Assembly (NCBI RefSeq): GCF_037975245.1
Contig: NC_092567.1
Coordinates: forward strand, 23,462,376 to 23,526,375
Length of the DNA: 64,000 nt
Reading direction: 5' to 3'
Source: Apostichopus japonicus
Lineage: Eukaryota; Echinodermata; Holothuroidea; Aspidochirotida; Stichopodidae
Shown in pieces: positions 1-12,073 of this stretch; within the stretch, counting starts at the first letter, position 1, and the number at the start of each line of letters is the position of its first letter. The position numbers were made by a program, and so were the translations under genes. The notes beneath the pieces were generated by a model that saw only the letters and a list, made by a program, of their open reading frames with translations, was not told where the DNA came from and did not search any database.

Positions 1-4
1 TACA

Positions 5-26
5 GGCTCCACCCATATGTGGAACC
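5..26 (+). repeat. Short inverted repeat GGCTCCAC / GTGGAACC
   Basis: Eight-base arms with one mismatch around the loop CCATAT. It is conserved in nearly all copies. M15, M53 and the copies that read GGCTCCGTCC disturb the left arm. It lies directly before the hypervariable G-run. Confidence 0.5.
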
Positions 27-33
27 ATCATGT

Positions 34-76
34 GGGGCAAAAGGGGGGGGGGGTGTTGCTGGAGGGGGAAACTGGG
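34..76 (+). repeat. Hypervariable G-run cluster (one per monomer)
   Basis: G-tracts at 34-37, 43-53, 64-68 and 74-76 in the reference monomer. The main run varies from about 7 to 14 G between copies and is broken by A, T or C in many, for example GGGAGGG, AAGGCGGG in M11/M14-like copies and GCGTTGGGGTTGGGGG in M64 (50828-50843). It can satisfy the four-tract quadruplex pattern on the + strand. Its length is the largest source of monomer size differences and is prone to sequencing error. Confidence 0.7.
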
Positions 77-163
77 AAAGCAGCTATTTGTAGGTTCTAG
101 GGCTATCATTAGGATCAGATATTTGAAAGCATAGAATTTTATGTGTATTCATCCTTGTTGAAT

Positions 164-194
164 GGGATGGAGGGTCGAGGAGGGGTGGGGGGGG
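164..194 (+). repeat. Putative G-quadruplex motif (one per monomer)
   Basis: Tracts GGG (164-166), GGG (172-174), GGGG (182-185) and G8 (187-194), with loops of 5, 7 and 1 bases, fit the G3+N1-7 rule. Family B is a stronger match because the third loop is shorter: at 63847-63875 the loops are 5, 2, 1 and 1. The motif is present in every monomer and always on the + strand. Folding is inferred, not shown. Confidence 0.65.
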
Positions 195-345
195 TCCAAG
201 TGACTTACGTGCCCTCTTGGTCGTCTATTTGCTTTTCTACCTGCTACGTAAAGTTTGATATGTCCTGAAAATTACAATTTGTACACTATCACTCTATCTA
301 GCTCATTGCATATGTCAAGTGGTGTGGGTTACTATGGAATTAGGT

Positions 346-359
346 ACCCTATACAGGGT
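346..359 (+). repeat. Small inverted repeat ACCCT-ATAC-AGGGT (family A)
   Basis: A perfect 5-base stem with a 4-base loop in family A, overlapping the GGTACC site. Family B reads ACCGT and loses it. Part of family B instead reads AGGGTCAGACCCT (for example around 15.9-16.5 kb and M66-M71), a new inverted repeat with arms AGGGTC/GACCCT that uses the same central AGGGT. Confidence 0.5.
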
Positions 360-395
360 CAGACCTCCATAACGCCCTAATATTGTGATATTATG

Positions 396-403
396 TATAA
401 ATA
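396..403 (+). promoter_or_regulatory. TATA-box-like TATAAATA, one per monomer
   Basis: An exact match to the TATA-box consensus TATAWAWR, conserved in essentially every monomer of both families (ATGTATAAATAATG). A short hairpin starts 12 bases downstream, and T-runs follow about 170 and 230 bases later. In an AT-rich satellite such a match can occur without function. No initiator, CCAAT box or coding sequence supports it, and I infer only the possibility of satellite transcription. Confidence 0.25.
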
Positions 404-405
404 AT

Positions 406-751
406 GTTTTGATGTCATTCCACTAGTTGAGTGGGAATGAGGGGTGGGGATGATTGGAAAGCCCTAATCAGAATATATGCTGTTGCATGTGCTACATTCA
501 TACAATTTGATATATTAGAGAGAAAATAGGGATGTACACTGATATGGTTTTCTCCTATTGTTTGAGAAAGATTTTTTTGACCATTTCCAACAGCATAGAT
601 TAAGGTGATGTATATTAAATGTAATGTCAAAGGGTTTTTTTTTCCCCCAACTATTAGGGTCCCCATAATGTGTGTGAGAATTTAATGAACAGTCTAATAT
701 TAGTTTTTGACCATCTTATTTTCACCTTTTCAAAGTTTCGATGTCATTCCA
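406..751 (+). repeat. 17-bp direct repeat inside the monomer (406-422 and 735-751)
   Basis: GTTTTGATGTCATTCCA at 406-422 and GTTTCGATGTCATTCCA at 735-751, 329 bp apart; many monomers have the T form at both sites. Flanking sequence does not match beyond the motif. The second copy varies more (GTTTTGTTGTCATTCC in many A copies, GTCATTGCA in many B copies). It may be a relic of the monomer's origin or a shared binding site. Confidence 0.6.
416..439 (+). repeat. Conserved hairpin CATTCCACT / AGTGGGAATG
   Basis: A nine-base stem with one bulged G and a 5-base loop (AGTTG), immediately after the TATAAATA element. Family-A copies keep it intact. Many family-B copies read CATTTCACT and AGTCGGAATG, which weakens the stem on both arms without compensating. 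Confidence 0.6.
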
Positions 752-1616
752 AATTGGTGAACTGCTTAATCTCAAATACATCAGTGTAGAAAATGATCTT
801 GTCCAACTTTTACAGGCTCCACCCATATGTGGAACCATCATGTGGGGCAAAAGGGAGGGGGGGGGGTGTTGCTGGAGGGGGAAACTGGGAAAGCAGCTAT
901 TTGTAGGTTCTACGGCTATCATTAGGATCAGATATTTGAAAGCATAGAATTTTATGTGTATTCATCCTTGTTGAATGGGATGGAGGGTCGAGGAGGGGTG
1001 GGGGGGGTCCAAGTGACTTACGTGCCCTCTTGGTCGTCTATTTGCTTTTCTACCTGCTACGTAAAGTTTGATATGTCCTGAAAATTACAGTTTGTACACT
1101 ATCATTCTATCAAGCTCATTGCATATGTCAAGTGGTGTGGGTTACTATGGAATTAGGTACCCTATACAGGGTCAGACCTCCATAACGCCCTAATATTGTG
1201 ATATTATGTATAAATAATGTTTTGATGTCATTCCACTAGTTGAGTGGGAATGAGGGGTGGGGATGATTGGAAAGCCCTAATCAGAATATATGCTGTTGCA
1301 TGTGCTACATTCATACAATTTGATATATTAGAGAGAAAATAGGGATGTACACTGATATGGTTTTCTCCTATTGTTTGAGAAAGATTTTTTTGACCATTTC
1401 CAACAGCATAGATTAAGGTGATGTATATTAAATGTAATGTCAAAGGTTTTTTTTTTTTACTATTAGGGTCCCAATGTGTGTGAGAATTTAATGAACAGTC
1501 TAATATTAATTTTTGACCATCTTATTTCCACCGTTTCAAAGTTTTGTTGTCATTCCAAATTGATGAACTGCTTAATCTCAAATACATCAGAGTAGAAAAT
1601 AGCCTTGTCCAACTTT

Positions 1617-4600
1617 TACAGGCTCCACCCATATGTGGAACCATCATGTGGGGCAAAAGGGGGGGGTGTTGCTGGAGGGGGAAACTGGGAAAGCAGCTAT
1701 ATGTATGTTCTAGGGCTATCATTAGGATCAAATATTTGAAAGCATAGGATTTTATGTGTATTCATCCTTGTTGAATGGGATGGAGGGTCGGGGAGGGGTG
1801 GGGGGGTCCAATTGACTTGGCTGCCCTATTGGTCGTCTATTTGCTTTTCTCCCAGCTACGTAAAGTTTGATATGTCCTGAAAATTACAGTTTGTACACTA
1901 TCACTCTATCTAGCTCATTGCATATGTCAAGTGGTGTGAGTTACTATGGAATTAGGTACCCTATAAAGGGTCAGACCTCCATAACGCCCTAATATTGTGA
2001 TATTATGTATAAATAATGTTTTGATGTCATTCCACTAGTTGAGTGGGAATGAGGGGTGGGGATGATTGGAAAGCCCTAATCAGAATATATGCTGTTGCAT
2101 GTGCTACATTCATACAATTTGATATATTAGAGAGAAAATAGGGATGTACACTGATATGGTTTTCTCCTATTGTTTGAGAAAGATTTTTTTGACCATTTCC
2201 AACAGCATAGATTAAGGTGATGTATATTAAATGTAATGTCAAAGGGTTTTTTTTTTTACTATTAGGGTCCCAATGTGTGTGAGAATTTAATGAACAGTCT
2301 AATATTAATTTTTGACCATCTTATTTCCCCCGTTTCAAAGTTTTGTTGTCATTCCAAATTGATGAACTGCTTAATCTCAAATACATCAGTGTAGAAAATA
2401 ACCTTGTCCAACTTTTACAGGCTCCACCCATATGTGGAACCATCATGTGGGGCAAAAGGGGGGGGGGGTGTTGCTGGAGGGTGAAACTGGGAAAGCAGCT
2501 ATATGTAGGTTCTAGGTCTATCATTAGGATCAAATATTTGAAAGCATAGAATTTTATGTGTATTCATCCTTGTTGAATGGGATGGAGGGTCGGGGAGGGG
2601 TGGGGTGTGTCCAATTGACTTGGCTGCCCTATTGGTCGTCTATTTGCTTTTCTCCCTGCTACGTAAAGTTTGATATGTCCTGAAAATTACAGTTTGTACA
2701 CTATCACTCTATTTAGATCATTGCTTGTGGCAAGTGGTGTGGGTTACTATGGAATCAGGTACCGTATACAGGGTCAGACCTCCATAACGCCCTAACAATG
2801 TGATATTATGTATAAATAATGTTTTGATGTCATTCCACTAGTTGAGTGGGAATGAGGGGTGGGGATGATTGGAAAGCCCTAATCAGAATATATATGCTGT
2901 TGCATGTGCTACATTCATACAATTTGATATATTATAGAGAAAATAGGGATGTACACTGTTATGGCTTTCTCCTATTGTTTGAGAAATTTTTTTTTTCACC
3001 ATTTCCAACAGCATAGATTAAGGTGATGTATATTAAATGTAAAGTAGAATGTTATTTTTTTTCCCAACTATTAGGGTCCCCATTATGTGTGTGAGAATTT
3101 AATGAACAGTCTAATATTAGTTTTTGACCATCTTATTTCCACCTTTTCAAAGTTTCGATGTCATTCCAAATTGGTGAACTGCTTAATCTCAAATACATCA
3201 GTGTAGAAAATAACCTTGTCCAACTTTTACAGGCTCCACCCATATGTGGAACCATCATGTGGGGCAAAAGGGGGGGGGGGTGTTGCTGGAGGGGGAAACT
3301 GGGAAAGCAGCTATTTGTAGGTTCTAGGGCTATCATTAGGATCAGATATTTGAAAGCATAGAATTTTATGTGTATTCATCCTTGTTGAATGGGATGGAGG
3401 GTCGAGGAGGGGTGGGGGGGTCCAAGTGACTTACGTGCCCTCTTGGTCGTCTATTTGCTTTTCTACCTGCTACGTAAAGTTTGATATGTCCTGAAAATTA
3501 CAGTTTGTACACTATCACTCTATCTAGCTCATTGCATATGTCAAGTGGTGTGAGTTACTATGGAATTAGGTACCCTATACAGGGTCAGACCTCCATAACG
3601 CCCTAATATTGTGATATTATGTATAAATAATGTTTTGATGTCATTCCACTAGTTGAGTGGGAATGAGGGGTGGGGATGATTGGAAAGCCCTAATCAGAAT
3701 ATATGCTGTTGCATGTGCTACATTCATACAATTTGATATATTAGAGAGAAAATAGGGATGTACACTGATATGGTTTTCTCCTATTGTTTGAGAACGATTT
3801 TTTTGACCATTTCCAACAGCATAGATTAAGGTGATGTATATTAAATGTAATGTCAAAGGGTTTTTTTTCTTACTATTAGGGTCCCAATGTGTGTGAGAAT
3901 TTAATGAACAGTCTAATATTAATTTTTGACCATCTTATTTCCACCGTTTCAAAGTTTTGTTGTCATTCCAAATTGATGAACTGCTTAATCTCAAATACAT
4001 CAGTGTAGAAAATAGCCTTGTCCAACTTTTACAGGCTCCACCCATATGTGGAACCATCATGTGGGGCAAAAGGGGGGGGTGTTGCTGGAGGGGGAAACTG
4101 GGAAAGCAGCTATATGTATGTTCTAGGGCTATCATTAGGATCAAATATTTGAAAGCATAGGATTTTATGTGTATTCATCCTTGTTGAATGGGATGGAGGG
4201 TCGGGGAGGGGTGGGGGGGTCCAATTGACTTGGCTGCCCTATTGGTCGTCTATTTGCTTTTCTCCCAGCTACGTAAAGTTTGATATGTCCTGAAAATTAC
4301 AGTTTGTACACTATCACTCTATCTAGCTCATTGCATATGTCAAGTGGTGTGAGTTACTATGGAATTAGGTACCCTATAAAGGGTCAGACCTCCATAACGC
4401 CCTAATATTGTGATATTATGTATAAATAATGTTTTGATGTCATTCCACTAGTTGAGTGGGAATGAGGGGTGGGGATGATTGGAAAGCCCTAATCAGAATA
4501 TATGCTGTTGCATGTGCTACATTCATACAATTTGATATATTAGAGAGAAAATAGGGATGTACACTGATATGGTTTTCTCCTATTGTTTGAGAAAGATTTT

Positions 4601-6441
4601 TTTGACCATTTCCAACAGCATAGATTAAGGTGATGTATATTAAATGTAATGTCAAAGGGTTTTTTTTTTTACTATTAGGGTCCCAATGTGTGTGAGAATT
4701 TAATGAACAGTCTAATATTAATTTTTGATCATCTTATTTCCCCCGTTTCAAAGTTTTGTTGTCATTCCAAATTGATGAACTGCTTAATCTCAAATACATC
4801 AGTGTAGAAAATAACCTTGTCCAACTTTTACAGGCTCCACCCATATGTGGAACCATCATGTGGGGCAAAAGGGGGGGGGGTGTTGCTGGAGGGTGAAACT
4901 GGGAAAGCAGCTATATGTAGGTTCTAGGTCTATCATTAGGATCAAATATTTGAAAGCATAGAATTTTATGTGTATTCATCCTTGTTGAATGGGATGGAGG
5001 GTCGGGGAGGGGTGGGGTGTGTCCAATTGACTTGGCTGCCCTATTGGTCGTCTATTTGCTTTTCTCCCTGCTACGTAAAGTTTGATATGTCCTGAAAATT
5101 ACAGTTTGTACACTATCACTCTATTTAGATCATTGCTTGTGGCAAGTGGTGTGGGTTACTATGGAATCAGGTACCGTATACAGGGTCAGACCTCCATAAC
5201 GCCCTAACAATGTGATATTATGTATAAATAATGTTTTGATGTCATTCCACTAGTTGAGTGGGAATGAGGGGTGGGGATGATTGGAAAGCCCTAATCAGAA
5301 TATATATGCTGTTGCATGTGCTACATTCATACAATTTGATATATTATAGAGAAAATAGGGATGTACACTGTTATGGCTTTCTCCTATTGTTTGAGAAATT
5401 TTTTTTTTCACCATTTCCAACAGCATAGATTAAGGTGATGTATATTAAATGTAAAGTAGAATGTTATTTTTTTTCCCAACTATTAGGGTCCCCATTATGT
5501 GTGTGAGAATTTAATGAACAGTCTAATATTAGTTTTTGACCATCTTATTTCCACCTTTTCAAAGTTTCGATGTCATTCCAAATTGGTGAACTGCTTAATC
5601 TCAAATACATCAGTGTAGAAAATAACCTTGTCCAACTTTTACAGGCTCCACCCATATGTGGAACCATCATGTGGGGCAAAAGGGGGGGGGGGTGTTGCTG
5701 GAGGGGGAAACTGGGAAAGCAGCTATTTGTAGGTTCTAGGGCTATCATTAGGATCAGATATTTGAAAGCATAGAATTTTATGTGTATTCATCCTTGTTGA
5801 ATGGGATGGAGGGTCGAGGAGGGGTGGGGGGGTCCAAGTGACTTACGTGCCCTCTTGGTCGTCTATTTGCTTTTCTACCTGCTACGTAAAGTTTGATATG
5901 TCCTGAAAATTACAGTTTGTACACTATCACTCTATCTAGCTCATTGCATATGTCAAGTGGTGTGAGTTACTATGGAATTAGGTACCCTATACAGGGTCAG
6001 ACCTCCATAACGCCCTAATATTGTGATATTATGTATAAATAATGTTTTGATGTCATTCCACTAGTTGAGTGGGAATGAGGGGTGGGGATGATTGGAAAGC
6101 CCTAATCAGAATATATGCTGTTGCATGTGCTACATTCATACAATTTGATATATTAGAGAGAAAATAGGGATGTACACTGATATGGTTTTCTCCTATTGTT
6201 TGAGAACGATTTTTTTGACCATTTCCAACAGCATAGATTAAGGTGATGTATATTAAATGTAATGTCAAAGGGTTTTTTTTCTTACTATTAGGGTCCCAAT
6301 GTGTGTGAGAATTTAATGAACAGTCTAATATTAATTTTTGACCATCTTATTTCCACCGTTTCAAAGTTTTGTTGTCATTCCAAATTGATGAACTGCTTAA
6401 TCTCAAATACATCAGTGTAGAAAATAGCCTTGTCCAACTTT
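1617..6441. repeat. Tandem duplication of a 3-monomer unit (M3-M5 and M6-M8)
   Basis: M3, M4 and M5 (1617-4029) are repeated almost exactly as M6, M7 and M8 (4030-6441), at an offset of 2,412-2,413 bp. Private markers repeat in order: CTCCCAGCTACG in M3 and M6; GGGTGAAACTGG, GGTTCTAGGTC and CATTGCTTGTGGC in M4 and M7; GAGTTACTATGG and GAGAACGATT in M5 and M8. M9 begins a third copy but diverges (AATCGGATGG, CTACCTGC). Most remaining differences are run lengths. Confidence 0.88.
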
Positions 6442-9400
6442 TACAGGCTCCACCCATATGTGGAACCATCATGTGGGGCAAAAGGGGGGGGGTGTTGCTG
6501 GAGGGGGAAACTGGGAAAGCAGCTATATGTATGTTCTAGGGCTATCATTAGGATCAAATATTTGAAAGCATAGGATTTTATGTGTATTCATCCTTGTTGA
6601 ATCGGATGGAGGGTCGGGGAGGGGTGGGGGGGTCCAATTGACTTGGCTGCCCTATTGGTCGTCTATTTGCTTTTCTACCTGCTACGTAAAGTTTGATATG
6701 TCCTGAAAATTACAGTTTGTACACTATCACTCTATCTAGCTCATTGCATATGTCAAGTGGTGTGGGTTACTATGGAATTAGGTACCCTATAAAGGGTCAG
6801 ACCTCCATAACGCCCTAATATTGTGATATTATGTATAAATAATGTTTTGATGTCATTCCACTAGTTGAGTGGGAATGAGGGGTGGGGATGATTGGAAAGC
6901 TCTAATCAGAATATATGCTATTGCATGTGCTACATTCATACAATTTGATATATTATAGAGAAAATAGGGATGTACACTGTTATGGTTTTCTCCTATTGTT
7001 TGAGAAAGATTTTTTTTACCATTTCCAACAGCATAGATTAAGGTGATGTATATTAAATGTAATGTCAAAGGGTTTTTTTTTTTACTATAAGGGTCCCAAT
7101 GTGTGTGAGAATTTAATGAACAGTCTAATATTAATTTTTGACCATCTTATTTTCACCGTTTCAAAGTTTTGTTGTCATTCCAAATTGATGAACTGCTTAA
7201 TCTCATATACATCAGTGTAGAAAATGATCTTGTCCAACTTTTACAGGCTCCACCCATATGTGGAACCATCATGTGGGGCAAAAGGGGGGGGGGTGTGTTG
7301 CTGGAGGGGGAAACTGGGAAAGCAGCTATATGTAGGTTCTAGGGCTATCATTAGGATCAAATATTTGAAAGCATAGGATTTTATGTGTATTCATCCTTGT
7401 TGAATGGGATGGAGGGTCGGGGAGGGGTGGGGGGTGTCCAATTGACTTGGCTGCCCTATTGGTCGTCTATTTGCTTTTCTCCCTGCTACGTAAAGTTTGA
7501 TATGTCCTGAAAATTACAGTTTGTACACTATCACTCTATTTAGATCATTGCATGTGGCAAGTGGTGTGGGTTACTATGGAATCAGGTACCGTATACAGGG
7601 TCAGACCTCCATAACGCCCTAATAATGTGATATTATGTATAAATAATGTTTTGATGTCATTCCACTAGTTGAGTGGGAATGAGGGGTGGGGATGACTGGA
7701 AATCCCTAATCAGAATATATATGCTGTTGCATGTGCTGTATTCATACAATTTGATATATTGTAGAGAAAATAGGGATGTACACTGATATGGCTTTCTCCT
7801 ATTGTTTGAGATTTTTTTTTTCACCATTTCCAACAGCATAGATTAAGGTGATGTATATTAAAAGTAATGTCAAAGGTTTTTTTTTTCCAACTATTAGGGT
7901 CCCCATAATGTGTGTGAGAATTTAATGAACAATCTAATATTAATTTTTGACCATCTTATTTCCACCTTTTCAAAGTTTCGATGTCATTCCAAATTGGTGA
8001 ACTGCTTAATCTCAAATACATCAGTGTAGAAAATAACCTTGTCCAACTTTTACAGGCTCCACCCATATGTGGAACCATCATGTGGGGCAAAAGGGAGGGG
8101 GGTGTTGCTGGAGGGTGAAACTGGGAAAGCAGCTATTTGTATGTTCTAGGGCTATCATTAGGATCAAATATTTGAAAGCATAGAATTTTATGTGTGTTCA
8201 TCCTTGTTGAATGGGATGGAGGGTCGAGGAGGGGTGGGGGGGTCCAAGTGACTTACGTGCCCTCTTGGTCGTCTATTTGCTTTTCTACCTGCTACGTAAA
8301 GTTTGATATGTCCTGAAAATTACAGTTTGTACACTATCACTCTATTTAGATTATTGCATATGTCAAGTGGTGTGGGTAACTATGGAATTAGGTACCCTAT
8401 ACAGGGCCAGACCTCCATAACGCCCTAATATTGTGATATTATGTATAAATAATGTTTTGATGTCATTCCACTAGTTGAGTGGGAATGAGGGGTGGGGATG
8501 ATTGGAAAGCCCTAATCATAATATATGCTGTTGCATGTGCTACATTCATACAATTTGATATATTAGAGAGAAAATAGGGATGTACACTGTTATGGTTTTC
8601 TCCTATTGTTTGAGAAAGATTTTTTTTACCATTTCCAACAGCATAGATTAAGGTGATGTATAGTAAAAGTAATGTCAAAGGTTTTTTTTTTTTACTATTA
8701 GGGTCCCCATAATGTGTGTGAGAATTTAATGAACAATCTAATATTAATTTTTGACCATCTTATTTTCACCGTTTCAAAGTTTTGATGTCATTCCAAATTG
8801 GTGAACTGCTTAATCTCAAATACATCAGTGTAGAAAATTACCTTGTCCAACATTTACAGGCTCCACCCATATGTGGAACCATCATGTGGGGCAGAAGGCG
8901 GGGGGGGGTTGCTGGGGGGGGAAACTGGGAAAGCAGTTATATGTATGTTCTAGGGCTATCATTAGGATCAAATATTTGAAAGCATAGGATTTTATGTGTA
9001 TTCATCCTTGTTGAATCGCATGGAGGGTCGGGGAGGGGTGGGGGGGTCCAATTGACTTGGCTGCCCTCTTGGTCGTCTATTTGCTTTTCTCCCTGCTACG
9101 TAAAGTTTGATATGTCCTGAAAATTACAGTTTGTACACTATCACTCTATCTAGCTCATTGCATATGTCAAGTGGTGTGGGTTACTATGGAATGAGGTACC
9201 CTATAAAGGGTCAGACCTCCATAACGCCCTAATATTGTGATTTTATGTATAAATAATGTTTTGATGTCATTCCACTAGTTGAGTGGGAATGAGGGGTGGG
9301 GATGATTGGAAAGCCCTAATCAGAATATATGCTATTGCATGTGCTACATTCATACAATTTGATATATTATAGAGAAAATAGGGATGTACACTGTTATGGT

Positions 9401-11267
9401 TTTCTCCTATTGTTTGAGAAAGATTTTTTTTACCATTTCCAACAGCATAGATTAAGGTGATGTATATTAAATGTAATGTCAAAGGGTTTTTTTTTTTACT
9501 ATAAGGGTCCCAATGTGTGTGAGAATTTAATGAACAGTCTAATATTAATTTTTGACCATCTTATTTTCACCGTTTCAAAGTTTTGATGTCATTCCAAATT
9601 GATGAACTGCTTAATCTCAAATACATCAGTGTAGAAAATAGCCTTGTCCAACTTTTACAGGCTCCACCCATATGTGGAACCATCATGTGGGGCAAAAGGG
9701 GGGGGTGTTGCTGGAGGGGGAAACTGGGAAAGCAGCTATATGTAGGTTCTAGGGCTATCATTAGGATCAAATATTTGAAAGCATAGGATTTTATGTGTAT
9801 TCATCCTTGTTGAATGGGATGGAGGGTCGGGGAGGGGTGGGGGTGTCCAATTGACTTGGCTGCCCTATTGGTCGTCTATTTGCTTTTCTCCCTGCTACGT
9901 AAAGTTTGATATGTCCTGAAAATTACAGTTTGTACACTATCACTCTATTTAGATCATTGCATGTGGCAAGTGGTGTGGGTTACTATGGAATCAGGTACCG
10001 TATAAAGGGTCAGACCTCCATAACGCCCTAATAATGTGATATTATGTATAAATAATGTTTTGATGTCATTCCACTAGTTGAGTGGGAATGAGGGGTGGGG
10101 ATGACTGGAAATCCCTAATCAGAATATATATGCTGTTGCATGTGCTGTATTCATACAATTTGATATATTGTAGAGAAAATAGGGATGTACACTGATATGG
10201 CTTTCTCCTATTGTTTGAGATTTTTTTTTTTTCACCATTTCCAACAGCATAGATTAAGGTGATGTATATTAAAAGTAATGTCAAAGGTTTTTTTTTTTCC
10301 AACTATTAGGGTCCCCATAATGTGTGTGAGAATTTAATGAACAATCTAATATTAATTTTTGACCATCTTATTTCCACCTTTTCAAAGTTTCGATGTCATT
10401 CCAAATTGGTGAACTGCTTAATCTCAAATACATCAGTGTAGAAAATAACCTTGTCCAACTTTTACAGGCTCCACCCATATGTGGAACCATCATGTGGGGC
10501 AAAAGGGAGGGGGGGTGTTGCTGGAGGGTGAAACTGGGAAAGCAGCTATTTGTAGGTTCTAGGGCTATCATTAGGATCAAATATTTGAAAGCATAGAATT
10601 TTATGTGTGTTCATCCTTGTTGAATGGGATGGAGGGTCGAGGAGGGGTGGGGGGGTCCAAGTGACTTACGTGCCCTATTGGTCGTCTATTTGCTTTTCTA
10701 CCTGCTACGTAAAGTTTGATATGTCCTGAAAATTACAGTTTGTACACTATCACTCTATTTAGATTATTGCATATGTCAAGTGGTGTGGGTAACTATGGAA
10801 TTAGGTACCCTATACAGGGCCAGACCTCCATAACGCCCTAATATTGTGATATTATGTATAAATAATGTTTTGATGTCATTCCACTAGTTGAGTGGGAATG
10901 AGGGGTGGGGATGATTGGAAAGCCCTAATCATAATATATGCTGTTGCATGTGCTACATTCATACAATTTGATATATTAGAGAGAAAATAGGGATGTACAC
11001 TGTTATGGTTTTCTCCTATTGTTTGAGAAAGATTTTTTTTACCATTTCCAACAGCATAGATTAAGGTGATGTATAGTAAATGTAATGTCAAAGGTTTTTT
11101 TTTTTTACTATTAGGGTCCCCATAATGTGTGTGAGAATTTAATGAACAATCTAATATTAATTTTTGACCATCTTATTTTCACCGTTTCAAAGTTTTGATG
11201 TAATTCCAAATTGGTGAACTGCTTAATCTCAAATACATCAGTGTAGAAAATTACCTTGTCCAACATT

Positions 11268-12073
11268 TACAGGCTCCGTCCATATGTGGAACCATCATGT
11301 GGGGCAGAAGGCGGGGGGGGGGGGTTGCTGGGGGGGGGGAAACTGGGAAAGCAGCTATATGTAGGTTAGAGCTATCATTAGGATCAAATATTTGAAAGCA
11401 TAGGATTTTATGTGTATTCATCCTTGTTGAATGGGATGGAGGGTCGAGGAGGGTTGGGGGGGGGTCCAAGTGACTTGCGTGCCCTCTTGGTCGTCTATTT
11501 GCTTTTCTACCTGCTACGTAAAGTTTGATATGTCTTGAAAATTACAGTTTGTACACTATCACACTATCTAGCTCATTGCATGTGGCAAGTGGTGTGGGTC
11601 ACTATGGAATCAGGTACCGTATACAGGGTCAGACCTCCATAATGCCCTAACATTGTGATATTATGTATAAATAATGTTTTGATGTCATTCCACTAGTTGA
11701 GTGGGAATGAGGGGTGGGGATGATTGGAAAGCCCTAATCAGAATATATGCTATTGCATGTGCTACATTCATACAATTTGATATATTAGAGAGAAAATAGG
11801 GATGTACACTGTTATGGCTTTCTCCTATTGTTTGAGAAAGATTTTTTTTACCATTTCCAACAGCATAGATTAAGGTGATGTATATTAAATGTAATGTCAA
11901 AGGTTTTTTTTTTTTACTATTATGGTCCCAATGTGTGTGAGAATTTAATGAACAGTCTAATATTAATTTTTGACCATCTTATTTTCACCGTTTCAAAGTT
12001 TTGATGTCATTCCAAATTGGTGAACTGCTTAATCTCAAATACATCAGTGTAGAAAATGATCTTGTCCAACTTT
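11268..12073. repeat. Hybrid monomer M15 (family A to B switch)
   Basis: It starts with family-A states (CATCATGTGGGGC, GAAGGCGGGG) and then has B-like GGTTAGAGC. It returns to A-like CCAAGTGACTTGCGTGCCC, and its middle mixes both (CTAGCTCATTGCATGTGGC, GGGTCACTATGG, ACCGTAT). Private variants are GGCTCCGTCC, TGTCTTGAAAATT, ATCACACTATC and AATGCCCTAACATTG. A monomer assembled by several exchanges, by gene conversion or unequal crossover, explains this best. Confidence 0.8.

Larger units (their letters stand above)
1..810 (+). repeat. Reference monomer (M1, family A) with internal anatomy
   Basis: Taken as the reference copy. In order it holds a short inverted repeat (5-26), a G-run of 11 (43-53), G-run GGGGG (64-68), a G-rich segment (164-194), a SnaBI-type TACGTA (about 244-249), a KpnI-type GGTACC (343-348), TATAAATA (396-403), a hairpin with a SpeI-type ACTAGT (416-439), GGGGTGGGG (441-449), T-runs of 7 (572-578) and 9 (635-643), and a second copy of a 17-bp motif (735-751). 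A hand count gives A222 C126 G190 T272 (39.0% GC), with 6 CpG dinucleotides. No open frame exceeds 83 codons. I recognise no gene, RNA gene or known satellite family. Confidence 0.95.
1..12073. repeat. Block A1: family-A monomers M1-M15
   Basis: Family A is recognised by CATCATGTGGGGC just after the phase mark, by GGTTCTAGGGC downstream, and in most copies by GCATATGTCAAG before the GGTACC site. Every third copy (M4, M7, M10, M13) instead carries family-B-like states in its middle: GTGGCAAG, ACCGTAT and ATATATATGC. This gives a 3-monomer higher-order period of about 2,413 bp (starts 2416, 4829, 7242, 9656). The block ends in the hybrid monomer M15. Confidence 0.88.

Noticed and set aside
43-53. 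G-run length differences as informative variants
   Set aside because: Homopolymer lengths are error-prone in sequencing and change even between near-identical duplicates, so they were not used to define families.
651-662. TTAGGG in ATTAGGGTCC, suggesting telomeric repeats
   Set aside because: It occurs singly once per monomer and is never in tandem.
735-751. CENP-B-box-like TTCG in the GTTTCGATG variant
   Set aside because: The required downstream A and CGGG positions are absent, and most monomers lack the TTCG.
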